Origin: an uncultured Arachnia sp.
GTDB lineage: Bacteria > Actinomycetota > Actinomycetes > Propionibacteriales > Propionibacteriaceae
Assembly (NCBI GenBank): GCA_934636715.1
Contig: CAKUBE010000014.1
Span: 1-39,393, forward strand
Length of the DNA: 39,393 nt
Direction of reading: 5' to 3'
Below are positions 1-7,727 of this stretch, piece by piece (within the stretch, counting starts at the first letter, position 1; every line of letters begins with the position of its first letter). Both the position numbers and the translations under genes were made by a program. The notes under the pieces were generated by a model. That model worked only from the letters and a program-made list of their open reading frames with translations, was not told the origin of the DNA and did no database searches.

Positions 1-1143
1 CGGCGCAGCGACAACGCGGGTCTCGGCGACTGGGTCGTCTCCGCCGACGTGTGGCCCGACGGCCTCGCCCCGCTCGCCGACGCGGTGCACGCGCGCGGGA
101 TGGAGTTCGGCCTCTGGTTCGAGCCGGAGATGATCAGCCCGGACTCCGACGCCGCCCGCGCGCATCCCGAGTGGATCCTCTCGCCCCGCTCGCACCGCCC
201 GCAGGAGGCGCGCTTCCAGCACGTGATCGACCTGACGAACCCCGAGGCCTTCGCGCACGTACTCGGCCAGATGCGGCGCGTGCTCGCCGACACGAGGGTC
301 GACTTCATCAAGTGGGACTTCAACCGCGACCTCTACGAGGCCATCTCGCCGCGGACCGGCCGCCCCGCCTACCACGCGCAGACGCTGGCCACCTACCGGC
401 TGATGGAGACCCTCCTCGCCGAGCAACCCGGGCTGGAGATCGAGTCGTGCGCGGGGGGCGGCGGCCGCATCGACCTCGGCATCATGGAGATGGCGGTACG
501 CGTCTGGGCCTCGGACTGCATCGACCCGCTCGAGCGCCAGCAGATCGAGGCGGGGACCGCGCTCCTCCTTCCGCCCGAGCTGATGGGTTCCCACGTCGCC
601 TCCACGACGTCGCACACCACGGGCCGCACCCTGGGGCTCACCGTCCGCGCGTCCACCGCGATGTTCGGCCACATGGGCGTCGAGTGGAACCTGCTGGAGG
701 CGTCCGCCGAGGAGCGCGCCGACCTCGCCGCGTGGATCGCCCTCCACAAGGAGCTTCGCCACCTGCTGCACACCGGGCGCGTGGTCCACGTCGACCATCC
801 CGACGCGGGTTGGAGCGTCCACGGCGTGGTCTCCGCGGACAAGGACGACGCCGTGTTCAGCCTCATGCGCGTGGCGACGTCGCCCGTGCGCCCCGGGCCG
901 GCGATCGCGCTCCCCGGCCTGGACGCCGACGCCGACTACCGCCTCGAGGAGCTGGTCCCCGACGGGGTCCGATCCCCCGTCGAGTACGACCCGCGGTTCC
1001 CCGAGTCCTGGGCCTGGTGGCAGGAGGGGGTCACCCTCCCCGGGCGGATCCTGAGCGGCGCCGGCCTCCGGTTCCCGGATCTCATGCCCGAGCACGCGGT
1101 CCTCGTCCGCCTGACCCGGGGCCTGACCCCCACCACACTTTGA
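1..1143 (+). CDS. alpha-galactosidase, GH36 family (5' end outside window)
   Basis: Only the C-terminal 380 codons are in the window; the reading frame is open from base 1. The fragment begins with an R-SDN-GLGDW segment typical of GH36 and continues with GLWFEPEMISPDSD. The nucleophile Asp lies in IKWDFNRD (codon 316-318). The likely acid/base Asp lies in WASDCID (codon 514-516). The family hydrolyses terminal alpha-1,6-galactosyl residues of melibiose, raffinose and stachyose, usually in the cytoplasm in actinobacteria; no signal peptide can be judged here. It converges on the ROK regulator with a 45-base gap. With the importer and GH13 enzyme downstream it suggests use of alpha-1,6-linked gluco/galacto-oligosaccharides. 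The family assignment is firm; the substrate is inference. Confidence 0.93.
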   Translation, partial: RRSDNAGLGDWVVSADVWPDGLAPLADAVHARGMEFGLWFEPEMISPDSDAARAHPEWILSPRSHRPQEARFQHVIDLTNPEAFAHVLGQMRRVLADTRVDFIKWDFNRDLYEAISPRTGRPAYHAQTLATYRLMETLLAEQPGLEIESCAGGGGRIDLGIMEMAVRVWASDCIDPLERQQIEAGTALLLPPELMGSHVASTTSHTTGRTLGLTVRASTAMFGHMGVEWNLLEASAEERADLAAWIALHKELRHLLHTGRVVHVDHPDAGWSVHGVVSADKDDAVFSLMRVATSPVRPGPAIALPGLDADADYRLEELVPDGVRSPVEYDPRFPESWAWWQEGVTLPGRILSGAGLRFPDLMPEHAVLVRLTRGLTPTTL

Positions 1144-1188
1144 GCATGTTCCCGGGGGCCACAGCCGCTCGGCGGCGCCAGGGGAAGG

Positions 1189-2412
1189 TCAGTTGGTGGC
1201 GGCGCGGCGGGCGGTGAGCAGCGGCAGGACGACGTCGCGGGCCGCCTCCCGGGCGGCGGACGCGGCGCCGAGCGAGACGACGTCGCCGCCGAGGCCAGAG
1301 GCGACGATCTCCACGGGCAGCAGCCCGGGTTCCGCCCGGGTCCACCCGCGCGCGAGTTCGAGCACATCGCCGAGGGCTCCCGCCATCGCGCCGCAGACGA
1401 TGATCCTCGTCGGGTCGTAGAACCGGGCGACGACGCCGCAGACGCGGCCGAGCGTCTCGCCGAGCTCGTCCAGCATCGGCTTGGTGACCGGGTCGTCGAG
1501 GGTGGCGGCGCCGAGCACGTCCTCTGCCTTCAGCTCGGCGCCGGCCAGCCGCGCCCAGGGGTGCCCGTCGGGGACCCGCCCCTGCTCGAGGGCGCGCTCC
1601 AGCCAGCGCTCCGCGCGCAGCCCGAAGCCCTGCGCGCCGCCGACCCCGGAGACGTAGACGAAGGCCTCGAGTTCGCCGACGGCGCCGTGGCCGCCCCGCA
1701 CGAGCTGTCCGCCGAGGAAGACGCCGGCGCCGAGTCGGCGCCCGATCATCATCGCGACGAAGTCGTCGCATCCGCGCGCCTCGCCGAGGCTGCTCTCCGC
1801 GACGGCGGCCAGCGCGGCGTCGTTCTCCACGCGCACGGCGGGGAACTCGCGCCCGAGGGCGTCCTGCAGGCCCGCGTTCATCTGCTGCCAGAAGCCGAGG
1901 GTGTGGGACGGCGACCTGCCGTCGCCGTCGACCGGGGCGGGGACGCCGACCGCGACGCCGATGACGTCGGCCCGCGAGCGCCCGGCAGACGCCAGCGCGG
2001 CGTCGATGACCCGGAACACGGCCCCCTGCCGATCCTCGTGCTGCCCGCCCGCGTAGAAGCCGAGCACGCCCAGGTGCTCCTCGGCGAGCACCTGACCGGC
2101 CAGGTCGGAGGCGATGGCGGTGATGCGGTAGTCGCCCGCGTCGACGCCGATCACGACGCCCGCCTCGGCGCGCAGCTGGAACCGGCGCGCGGGCCGCCCC
2201 ATCCGGTATCCGTCCTCCGCGCCCGCGTTCGGAAGCTCCTGGATGAGGCCGATGTCGATCAGCGAGTCCAGGGCGGAGAGCGCCGTCGACCTGGTGAGCC
2301 CGACGGCCGAGATGACGTGGTCCGCGCGGAAGGCGCCCGCGTCCCAGGCGAACTCCAGCACCGCCGCCGTGCTCGCCCGGTGTCGCAGGTATCCGTCGGC
2401 GTAACTCGCCAT
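1189..2412 (-). CDS. ROK-family transcriptional repressor
   Basis: A 407-residue protein with an N-terminal winged-helix region (about residues 1-70) followed by a ROK sugar-kinase-like domain. The ATP-binding DxGGT motif is degenerate (VDAGDYRITA). The zinc-binding CxCGxxGCxE motif has lost its cysteines (GELEAFVYVSGVGGAQG). It is therefore a sugar-sensing repressor of the NagC/XylR type, not a glucokinase. The ATG at 2410-2412 starts directly with the helix region. It is divergent from the carbohydrate ABC operon, and the 105-base intergenic region carries an inverted repeat. The expected role is repression of the importer and hydrolase genes until the cognate sugar binds. The family is certain; ligand and targets are inferred from position. 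Confidence 0.9.
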   Translation of the reverse strand: MASYADGYLRHRASTAAVLEFAWDAGAFRADHVISAVGLTRSTALSALDSLIDIGLIQELPNAGAEDGYRMGRPARRFQLRAEAGVVIGVDAGDYRITAIASDLAGQVLAEEHLGVLGFYAGGQHEDRQGAVFRVIDAALASAGRSRADVIGVAVGVPAPVDGDGRSPSHTLGFWQQMNAGLQDALGREFPAVRVENDAALAAVAESSLGEARGCDDFVAMMIGRRLGAGVFLGGQLVRGGHGAVGELEAFVYVSGVGGAQGFGLRAERWLERALEQGRVPDGHPWARLAGAELKAEDVLGAATLDDPVTKPMLDELGETLGRVCGVVARFYDPTRIIVCGAMAGALGDVLELARGWTRAEPGLLPVEIVASGLGGDVVSLGAASAAREAARDVVLPLLTARRAATN

Positions 2413-2517
2413 CTCGACACCCCCTTGACTCCTATGCCGGCCCCAGGCACTATAGACCAGCCAGACTTCTTCTGGTCGCTCAATTTAGTGGGCATATTTA
2501 CCAATGGAGGGACACCG
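2413..2517. promoter_or_regulatory. divergent promoter/operator between ROK repressor and ABC operon
   Basis: This stretch is AT-rich compared with its flanks. A TTGACT hexamer (2425-2430) could be a -35 on the plus strand; a weak -10 (CACTAT, 2448-2453) follows at 17 bases. An inverted repeat CCAGA-n5-TCTGG overlaps a wider GACCAG...CTGGTC pair (about 2455-2480). ATTTA occurs twice nearby (2483-2501). The ribosome-binding GGAGG at 2506-2510 serves the GTG at 2518. The operator assignment rests on position beside the ROK gene. Confidence 0.5.
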
Positions 2518-3807
2518 GTGTCTTTCAATCCACAGAAGGTAGTGCGCGTCGTCGCGGGCTTCCTCGCGCTGACCCTCGTCAGCGCCGGTCTCGCGGGATG
2601 CTCCGTGGCCGACGGGCGTGAGCCCGTCCGCTTCACGTTCAGCAAGCGCGAGGCCATCGAGTTCATGACCGACGTGGTCGCGAAGTACAACGCCTCGCAG
2701 GACAAGGTCCAGGTCAACATCGACACCTCGGGTGTCGACGTCGTCTCCGCCAGCTTCGTTCGGGGGAACCCGCCCGACCTCATGCTGGCGAACTACAACA
2801 TGGAGGTCGCCCGCTTCGTCGAGCGCTGCACGCTGAGCGACCTCAGCGACACGACCGCGGCGTCGCAGATGAAGGAGTCGTACCAGCCGCTCCTCGACCA
2901 GTACGGGGTCTGCGAGGGGCGCCAGAGCGCGCTTCCGTTCTCCGTCATGGCCGCGTCCGTGATCTACAACAAGGAGATCTTCGAGGCCAACAACCTCCAG
3001 GTCCCGACGACGTGGGACGAGCTGATCGACGTCTGCGAGAAGCTGGTGGCGGCGGGCGTCACCCCGTTCTACGCCACGCTCAAGGACGACTGGACGGTCG
3101 GCCAGGGCTGGTACGACTACACCGTCGGCGGCTCGATCGACGTGATCGACTTCTTCGACCGGCTCTCCGCCCAGGGCGCCGACGTCGGCCCGGACTCGGA
3201 GACGTCGTTCTCCAAGGACTTCGCCGAGCCGATGGACAAGATGCAGCAGCTGCTCGACGACTACATCAACAAGGACGCCCCCAGCCGCGGCTACAACGAC
3301 GGCAACCTGGCCTTCGCCAAGGGCGAGGCGGCCATGTACCTGCAGGGCCCGTGGGCGTTCAGCGAGATCGCGAAGACGTCGCCCGACCTCGCGCTCGGCA
3401 CGTTCCCGCTGCCGATGACCGACGACCCGGCCGACCGCTCCGTGCGCGTCAACCTCGACCTCGCCGCGATGATCCCCGAGGGCTCGAACCACAAGGAGGC
3501 CGCGCGCGACTTCCTCGAGTACCTGTTCCAGCCCGAGAACATCGAGGCGTACAACGCCTCTCAGCTCGGCTTCACCCCCACCAGCACCGCGGCCGCGCCC
3601 GACGACCCGCGCATCGAGGGGATGATCCCCTTCATCGACGCCGGCGAGATCTACCAGGGCCCGTCGGTGCTCGTCCCCAAGACGATCCCGGTGTTCAACT
3701 ACGCGCAGGCCATCGCGCTCGGCGGCGACGCCGGCCAGTACCTCGCGACGATGGACGCCGACTGGGCCCGCCTCGCGTTCCGCGCCCCGGCGAAGAAGGA
3801 GTCCTGA
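2518..3807 (+). CDS. carbohydrate ABC transporter substrate-binding lipoprotein
   Basis: A 429-residue family 1 extracellular solute-binding protein. The GTG at 2518 is chosen because GGAGG lies 7 bases upstream and because it gives a proper lipoprotein signal: a basic start, a hydrophobic stretch, and lipobox LAGC with Cys28. An in-frame extension far upstream would overlap the ROK gene and has no signal peptide. The mature part has typical motifs of the class (IYNKEIFEANNLQVPTTWDEL; KGEAAMYLQGPW). It captures oligosaccharides outside the membrane for the two permeases that follow. No ATPase gene is nearby, so it probably uses a shared MsiK/MalK-like ATPase encoded elsewhere, as is common in actinobacteria. 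The substrate is inferred from the flanking GH36, GH13 and GH31 enzymes. Confidence 0.92.
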   Translation: MSFNPQKVVRVVAGFLALTLVSAGLAGCSVADGREPVRFTFSKREAIEFMTDVVAKYNASQDKVQVNIDTSGVDVVSASFVRGNPPDLMLANYNMEVARFVERCTLSDLSDTTAASQMKESYQPLLDQYGVCEGRQSALPFSVMAASVIYNKEIFEANNLQVPTTWDELIDVCEKLVAAGVTPFYATLKDDWTVGQGWYDYTVGGSIDVIDFFDRLSAQGADVGPDSETSFSKDFAEPMDKMQQLLDDYINKDAPSRGYNDGNLAFAKGEAAMYLQGPWAFSEIAKTSPDLALGTFPLPMTDDPADRSVRVNLDLAAMIPEGSNHKEAARDFLEYLFQPENIEAYNASQLGFTPTSTAAAPDDPRIEGMIPFIDAGEIYQGPSVLVPKTIPVFNYAQAIALGGDAGQYLATMDADWARLAFRAPAKKES

Positions 3808-3808
3808 C

Positions 3809-4717
3809 ATGAGCACGACCACTACCGAGGTCGTCGGCGGCCAGAAGGTGCGCCGCACCAAGCGCCGCGTCGAGCCGATCTACTACCTGTTCCTCCTGCC
3901 CAGCCTGATCCTGTTCACGCTCGCGATCACGATCCCCGGCATCATCGGCATCTTCTTCAGCTTCACCGACTCGATCGGCATCGGCGACTGGAGCTTCATC
4001 GGGCTGACCAACTACGTCGCCGCCTTCAGCGACCCGGCCATCCTGCAGAGCTACCTGTTCACGTTCGGGTTCTCGATCGCCACGGTCCTCGTCGTGAACG
4101 TCATCGCGTTCATGCTGGCGGTCGGCCTGGTGTCGCGCATCCGGTTCAAGACGGGCCTGCGGACGATCTTCGTGATCCCGATGGTCATCTCGGGCATCAT
4201 CATCGCCTACGTCTTCAACTTCCTGTTCTCCAACTCGCTCCCCGCCCTGGGGACGGCGCTCGGGATCGAGGCGCTGGAGACCAGCCTGCTCGCCAACCCC
4301 GACCTGGCGTGGGTCGCCATCGTCGCCGTGACCGCCTGGCAGGCGATCCCCGGCACGCTGCTGATCTACATCGCCGGCCTGCTCTCGGTGCCCGGCGACG
4401 TGTACGAGGCGGCGGACATCGACGGCGCGACGAAGTTCCAGCAGCTCACCCGCATCACCGTCCCCCTGGTGGCCGGGTACGTGGTGATCAACATCATCCT
4501 GGGCTTCAAGGGCTTCCTGAACGCCTACGACATCATCGTCGGCCTCACCAACGGCGGCCCGGGTACCGCCACCCGCAGCGTCGCGATGACGATCATCGCG
4601 GGCTTCAACGGCGGCGACTACGCCTACCAGATGGCGAACGCGACGATCTTCTTCGTCGTGGCCATCCTCATCTCCATCCTCCAGCTGTCGCTGACGCGCG
4701 GAAGGAACGCATTCTGA
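3809..4717 (+). CDS. carbohydrate ABC transporter permease, MalF type
   Basis: A 302-residue inner-membrane permease with about six transmembrane segments. The ATPase-contacting EAA loop is clear (DVYEAADIDGATKFQQL, about residues 197-213). The ATG lies one base after the stop of the binding protein, and the purine-rich end of that gene (aagaaggag) serves as ribosome-binding site. It pairs with the next gene, overlapping it at ATGA. It carries the sugar delivered by the lipoprotein across the membrane. Confidence 0.93.
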   Translation: MSTTTTEVVGGQKVRRTKRRVEPIYYLFLLPSLILFTLAITIPGIIGIFFSFTDSIGIGDWSFIGLTNYVAAFSDPAILQSYLFTFGFSIATVLVVNVIAFMLAVGLVSRIRFKTGLRTIFVIPMVISGIIIAYVFNFLFSNSLPALGTALGIEALETSLLANPDLAWVAIVAVTAWQAIPGTLLIYIAGLLSVPGDVYEAADIDGATKFQQLTRITVPLVAGYVVINIILGFKGFLNAYDIIVGLTNGGPGTATRSVAMTIIAGFNGGDYAYQMANATIFFVVAILISILQLSLTRGRNAF

Positions 4718-5595
4718 TGTCGACTCAGGCTCTTCCCACCACCAAGGCGCCCGCCCGTCCGCTCAAGGTCAAGATGGAGCGGGTCAACTGGTCCGGCACC
4801 ATCATCCTGATCCTGTGCGCGGTCACGGTGCTGCTCCCGCTGTACGTGACCATCTCGATGGCGTTCAAGACGACCTCGCAGGCCGTCGACGGCAACGCCT
4901 TCTCGTTCCCGTCGCCGATCTCGGTCGACGGCTTCGTCGAGGCCTGGAACCTCACCAAGTTCCCGGTCGGCGCGGGTGTCTCGCTGTTCGTCACCGCCGG
5001 CACGGTGGTGCTCACGATCTTCCTCGCCGCGTTCGCGTCCTACGCGATCATCCGCAACTGGGATCGTCGGCTGTTCCGCTGGTCGTTCTTCTACCTGCTG
5101 GCCGCGATGTTCATCCCGTTCCCCGTGGTCGCGCTGCCCCAGATCCAGCTCACGGGCCGGTTCGGGCTGGACAACCCCGTCGGCGTCGTCCTGCTGGCGA
5201 CGATGTTCCAGCTCAGCTTCAGCGTGCTGCTGTTCACCGCGTTCCTGCGCTCGATCCCGCTGGAGCTGGAGGAGTCGGCCCGCGTCGACGGGGCGACGAC
5301 GTGGCAGACGTTCTGGAAGCTGATCTTCCCGCTGCTCGCGCCGATGAGCGCGACCGTGGGCATCTTCGCCTTCCTCTACGCGTGGAACGACTTCATGATG
5401 CCGTCGCTGATCATCTCGGACCCGGCCCTGCAGACCCTCCCGGTGCGGCAGAACCTGTTCCAGACCCAGTTCAGCAACAACTACAACGTCAGCTTCGCGT
5501 CGTACCTGATGGCGATGGCGCCGGCCATCGTCGCCTACCTGTTCACCCAGCGATGGGTGATGGAGGGCGTGACCCAGGGCGCCGTCAAGGGCTGA
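4717..5595 (+). CDS. carbohydrate ABC transporter permease, MalG type
   Basis: A 292-residue permease and second half of the transporter. The start ATG at 4717 overlaps the preceding stop (ATGA), indicating translational coupling. A hydrophobic first helix follows a short cytoplasmic N-terminus. The EAA loop reads LELEESARVDGATTWQTF. It ends in the class-typical WVMEGVTQGAVKG tail. A strong hairpin follows immediately, so the transporter operon probably ends here and GH13 has its own or a read-through transcript. Confidence 0.93.
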   Translation: MSTQALPTTKAPARPLKVKMERVNWSGTIILILCAVTVLLPLYVTISMAFKTTSQAVDGNAFSFPSPISVDGFVEAWNLTKFPVGAGVSLFVTAGTVVLTIFLAAFASYAIIRNWDRRLFRWSFFYLLAAMFIPFPVVALPQIQLTGRFGLDNPVGVVLLATMFQLSFSVLLFTAFLRSIPLELEESARVDGATTWQTFWKLIFPLLAPMSATVGIFAFLYAWNDFMMPSLIISDPALQTLPVRQNLFQTQFSNNYNVSFASYLMAMAPAIVAYLFTQRWVMEGVTQGAVKG

Positions 5596-5601
5596 TCCGA
5601 C

Positions 5602-5645
5602 CGACGCCCGGTTCCGGGCCCTCGGGCTCCGCGAACCGGGCGTCG
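5602..5645 (+). terminator. Rho-independent-like terminator after the ABC operon
   Basis: Perfect 13-base arms, CGACGCCCGGTTC (5602-5614) and its complement (5633-5645), enclose an 18-base loop that can fold further. They are followed by the T-rich tract cctggtttccttt. The position is 7 bases after the permease stop. Confidence 0.8.
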
Positions 5646-5656
5646 CCTGGTTTCCT

Positions 5657-5675
5657 TTGATCCAAAACAAATCAA
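5657..5675. promoter_or_regulatory. possible operator upstream of the GH13 gene
   Basis: Inverted repeat TTGAT-n9-ATCAA in an AT-rich patch between the terminator and the GH13 gene. It may be a regulator site for a separate GH13 transcript. It shows no obvious similarity to the 2413-2517 repeats, so the regulator is unknown. Confidence 0.3.
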
Positions 5676-5745
5676 CTACGCTGGCACCACCTCCGAGTGA
5701 GGGCCGAGCAGGCCCGCCCGCAGTCCAGTCCCGAAGGATGAAGCA

Positions 5746-7464
5746 ATGACCGCAGACCGCCCCCAGACGACGACTCATCGACCCGACGGCTGGTGGCGGT
5801 CCGCGGTCGTGTACCAGGTCTACCCGCGCTCGTTCCAGGACTCGAACGGCGACGGGATCGGCGACATCCCGGGCATCACGTCGCGGCTCGACTACCTGGT
5901 CGAGCTCGGCGTCGACGTCCTGTGGTTGTCGCCGGTGTACCGATCCCCCCAGGTCGACAACGGCTACGACATCTCCGACTACCACGACATCGATCCGCTG
6001 TTCGGAACCCTCGAGGACCTCGACGAGCTGATCGGCCGGGCCCACGACCGCGGCCTGAAGCTGGTGATGGACCTGGTGGTGAACCACACCTCCGACCAAC
6101 ACGCCTGGTTCCAGGAGTCCCGCGACCCGGCCTCGCCGAAGCGCGGCTGGTACTACTGGCGGCCCGCCCGCCCGGGCCACGAGCCCGGCACCCCGGGCGC
6201 CGAGCCCGACGACAAGCCCGCCGCGTTCGCGCCGTCGGCCTGGACCTACGACCCGGCGAGCGGCGAGTACTACCTCGGGATCTTCAGCCCCGGCCAGCCG
6301 GACCTGAACTGGGAGAACGAGGACGTCCGCCAGGCGGTCTACGAGATGATGCGCTGGTGGGTCGACCGCGGCGTCGACGGCTTCCGGATGGACGTGATCA
6401 ACCTGATCTCCAAGCCCGCCGAGCTCGTCTCGGGGGACGTCATCGATCCCAACTCGGCCAGCTTCGGGCAGATCGCCAACGGCCCGCGGCTGGACGAGTT
6501 CCTGGCCGAGATGAACCGCGAGGTGGGACTGGACGAGAGGAACCTGATCACCGTCGGGGAGACGCCGGGCGCGACGGTCGAGGTCGCGCAGCGCATCACG
6601 GACCCGGCGCGGCGCGAGCTGAACATGGTGTTCACCTTCGAGCACATGAACCTGGACCAGGTCCCCGGCGCGTCGAAGTGGGACCTCGCCCCGCTCGCCC
6701 TTCCGGTGCTGAAGCGCAACCTCGCCGACTGGCAGTACGGGCTGGCCGAGGCAGGCTGGAACTCGCTCTACTGGGACAATCACGACCAACCCCGCGCGGT
6801 CTCCCGGTTCGGCGACGACTCCGCCGAACATCGCGTCGACTCCGCCAAGACGCTCGCCACGGTCCTGCACCTGCACAAGGGAACCCCCTACGTGTACCAG
6901 GGCGAGGAGTTCGGCATGACGAACTCGCCGTTCACCGAGATCGGCCACTACCAGGACGTCGAGACGCTGAACTACCACCGTCTCGCCACCGCCCGCGGCG
7001 TCGCGGAGGAGGACATCCTGGCCTCTCTCGCGGCGAAGAGCCGCGACCACGCGCGCACACCCGTCCACTGGGACGACACCGAGCACGCCGGGTTCACCAC
7101 CGGGACGCCGTGGTACGCCGCGAACCCCAACTACACCGGGATCAACGCGCGCGCCGCGCTCGGCGACCCCCAGTCGGTGTTCGCGCACTTCCAGAGGCTG
7201 ATCCGGCTGCGCCACGACGACGAGGTCGTCCGGGAGGGCCGCTTCGAGCTCCTCCTCCCGGATCACGAGCAGATCTGGGCCTTCACCCGGACGCTGGGAG
7301 ACTCGCGCTTGCTGGTCCTTGCCAACTGCTCCTCGACCCCCGCGGAGATCCCCGGCGGGGGCCTCCCGGCCCATGCCGACGCCGAGCTGGTCCTCGGCAC
7401 GCACGCGGACCCGGACCCGTCGGTGCTGGCCCCCTGGGAGTCCCGCGTCCTCCGCCTCGCTTGA
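5746..7464 (+). CDS. GH13 alpha-glucosidase, probably oligo-1,6-glucosidase type
   Basis: A 572-residue cytoplasmic enzyme without a signal peptide; AAGGA lies 7 bases before the ATG. The (beta/alpha)8 barrel carries the GH13 regions: VMDLVVNHTS; nucleophile Asp216 in GFRMDVIN; acid/base Glu272 in TVGETPG; stabiliser Asp347 in WDNHDQPR. The residue after the nucleophile is Val217. In this subfamily Val is associated with alpha-1,6 specificity and Ala with alpha-1,4. It should release glucose from isomaltose, panose or dextran oligomers imported by the upstream ABC system; sucrose or trehalulose activity cannot be excluded. Neighbouring GH36 and GH31 enzymes fit a shared alpha-1,6 oligosaccharide pathway. 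Confidence 0.92.
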   Translation: MTADRPQTTTHRPDGWWRSAVVYQVYPRSFQDSNGDGIGDIPGITSRLDYLVELGVDVLWLSPVYRSPQVDNGYDISDYHDIDPLFGTLEDLDELIGRAHDRGLKLVMDLVVNHTSDQHAWFQESRDPASPKRGWYYWRPARPGHEPGTPGAEPDDKPAAFAPSAWTYDPASGEYYLGIFSPGQPDLNWENEDVRQAVYEMMRWWVDRGVDGFRMDVINLISKPAELVSGDVIDPNSASFGQIANGPRLDEFLAEMNREVGLDERNLITVGETPGATVEVAQRITDPARRELNMVFTFEHMNLDQVPGASKWDLAPLALPVLKRNLADWQYGLAEAGWNSLYWDNHDQPRAVSRFGDDSAEHRVDSAKTLATVLHLHKGTPYVYQGEEFGMTNSPFTEIGHYQDVETLNYHRLATARGVAEEDILASLAAKSRDHARTPVHWDDTEHAGFTTGTPWYAANPNYTGINARAALGDPQSVFAHFQRLIRLRHDDEVVREGRFELLLPDHEQIWAFTRTLGDSRLLVLANCSSTPAEIPGGGLPAHADAELVLGTHADPDPSVLAPWESRVLRLA

Positions 7465-7487
7465 TCCGCTGGCTCGCCGGGCCAACC

Positions 7488-7505
7488 TCTCGGCTAGATC
7501 CGAGA
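7488..7505. terminator. small hairpin after GH13
   Basis: Six-base arms TCTCGG/CCGAGA around a 6-base loop, 24 bases after the GH13 stop and immediately before the MITE-like element. There is no T tract, so function as a terminator is doubtful. Confidence 0.25.
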
Positions 7506-7506
7506 A

Positions 7507-7677
7507 CTAGGGAAGTACTGATCAATGGGGTGCTTCGCTAAGGACGTACCAGGCGGGATGAGCTGGGCTCTCAAGATCTGAGGGTGACAAAAGGACATAA
7601 CGCCGAAGATATTGAGAGTTCAGATCGCCCGATCTGGTGCGCCGCAGCCGGTGCCCGATTGATCAGTGCTTCCCTAG
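7507..7677. mobile_element. MITE-like element (or IS remnant) with terminal inverted repeats and CTAG flanks
   Basis: The 20-base ends CTAGGGAAGTACTGATCAAT (7507-7526) and the complement at 7658-7677 match at 19 of 20 positions. CTAG is self-complementary and can be read as a 4-base target duplication (7507-7510, 7674-7677). That leaves a 163-bp element with 16-base terminal repeats. A nested inverted repeat, CTCTCAAGATCT (7568-7579) and AGATATTGAGAG (7607-7618), matches at 11 of 12 positions. No convincing coding frame is inside. The 4-base CTAG target fits the YTAR preference of the IS5 group, but I do not recognise the end sequence. It ends 50 bases before the GH31 ATG and so contributes to that gene's upstream region. 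Confidence 0.7.
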
Positions 7678-7727
7678 GTGCGGCAAGATCCGAATTTAGC
7701 CTTCATCCCGCCCACCAAGGAACGCAC

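Noticed and set aside
1561..2517. In-frame upstream extension of the sugar-binding lipoprotein
   Set aside because: It lies antisense to the ROK repressor, and the GTG at 2518 has a ribosome-binding site and a proper lipoprotein signal.
4624..7485. A 953-codon open frame on the minus strand across the permease, GH13 and intergenic sequence
   Set aside because: It mirrors the plus-strand codons of well-recognised genes; its product has a biased His/Arg/Asp/Val composition and no family features. The same holds for other long antisense frames in this GC-rich window.
7584..7727. Longer N-terminus for the GH31 protein
   Set aside because: The extra 48 codons fall mostly in the MITE-like element; the ATG at 7728 has AAGGA at correct distance.
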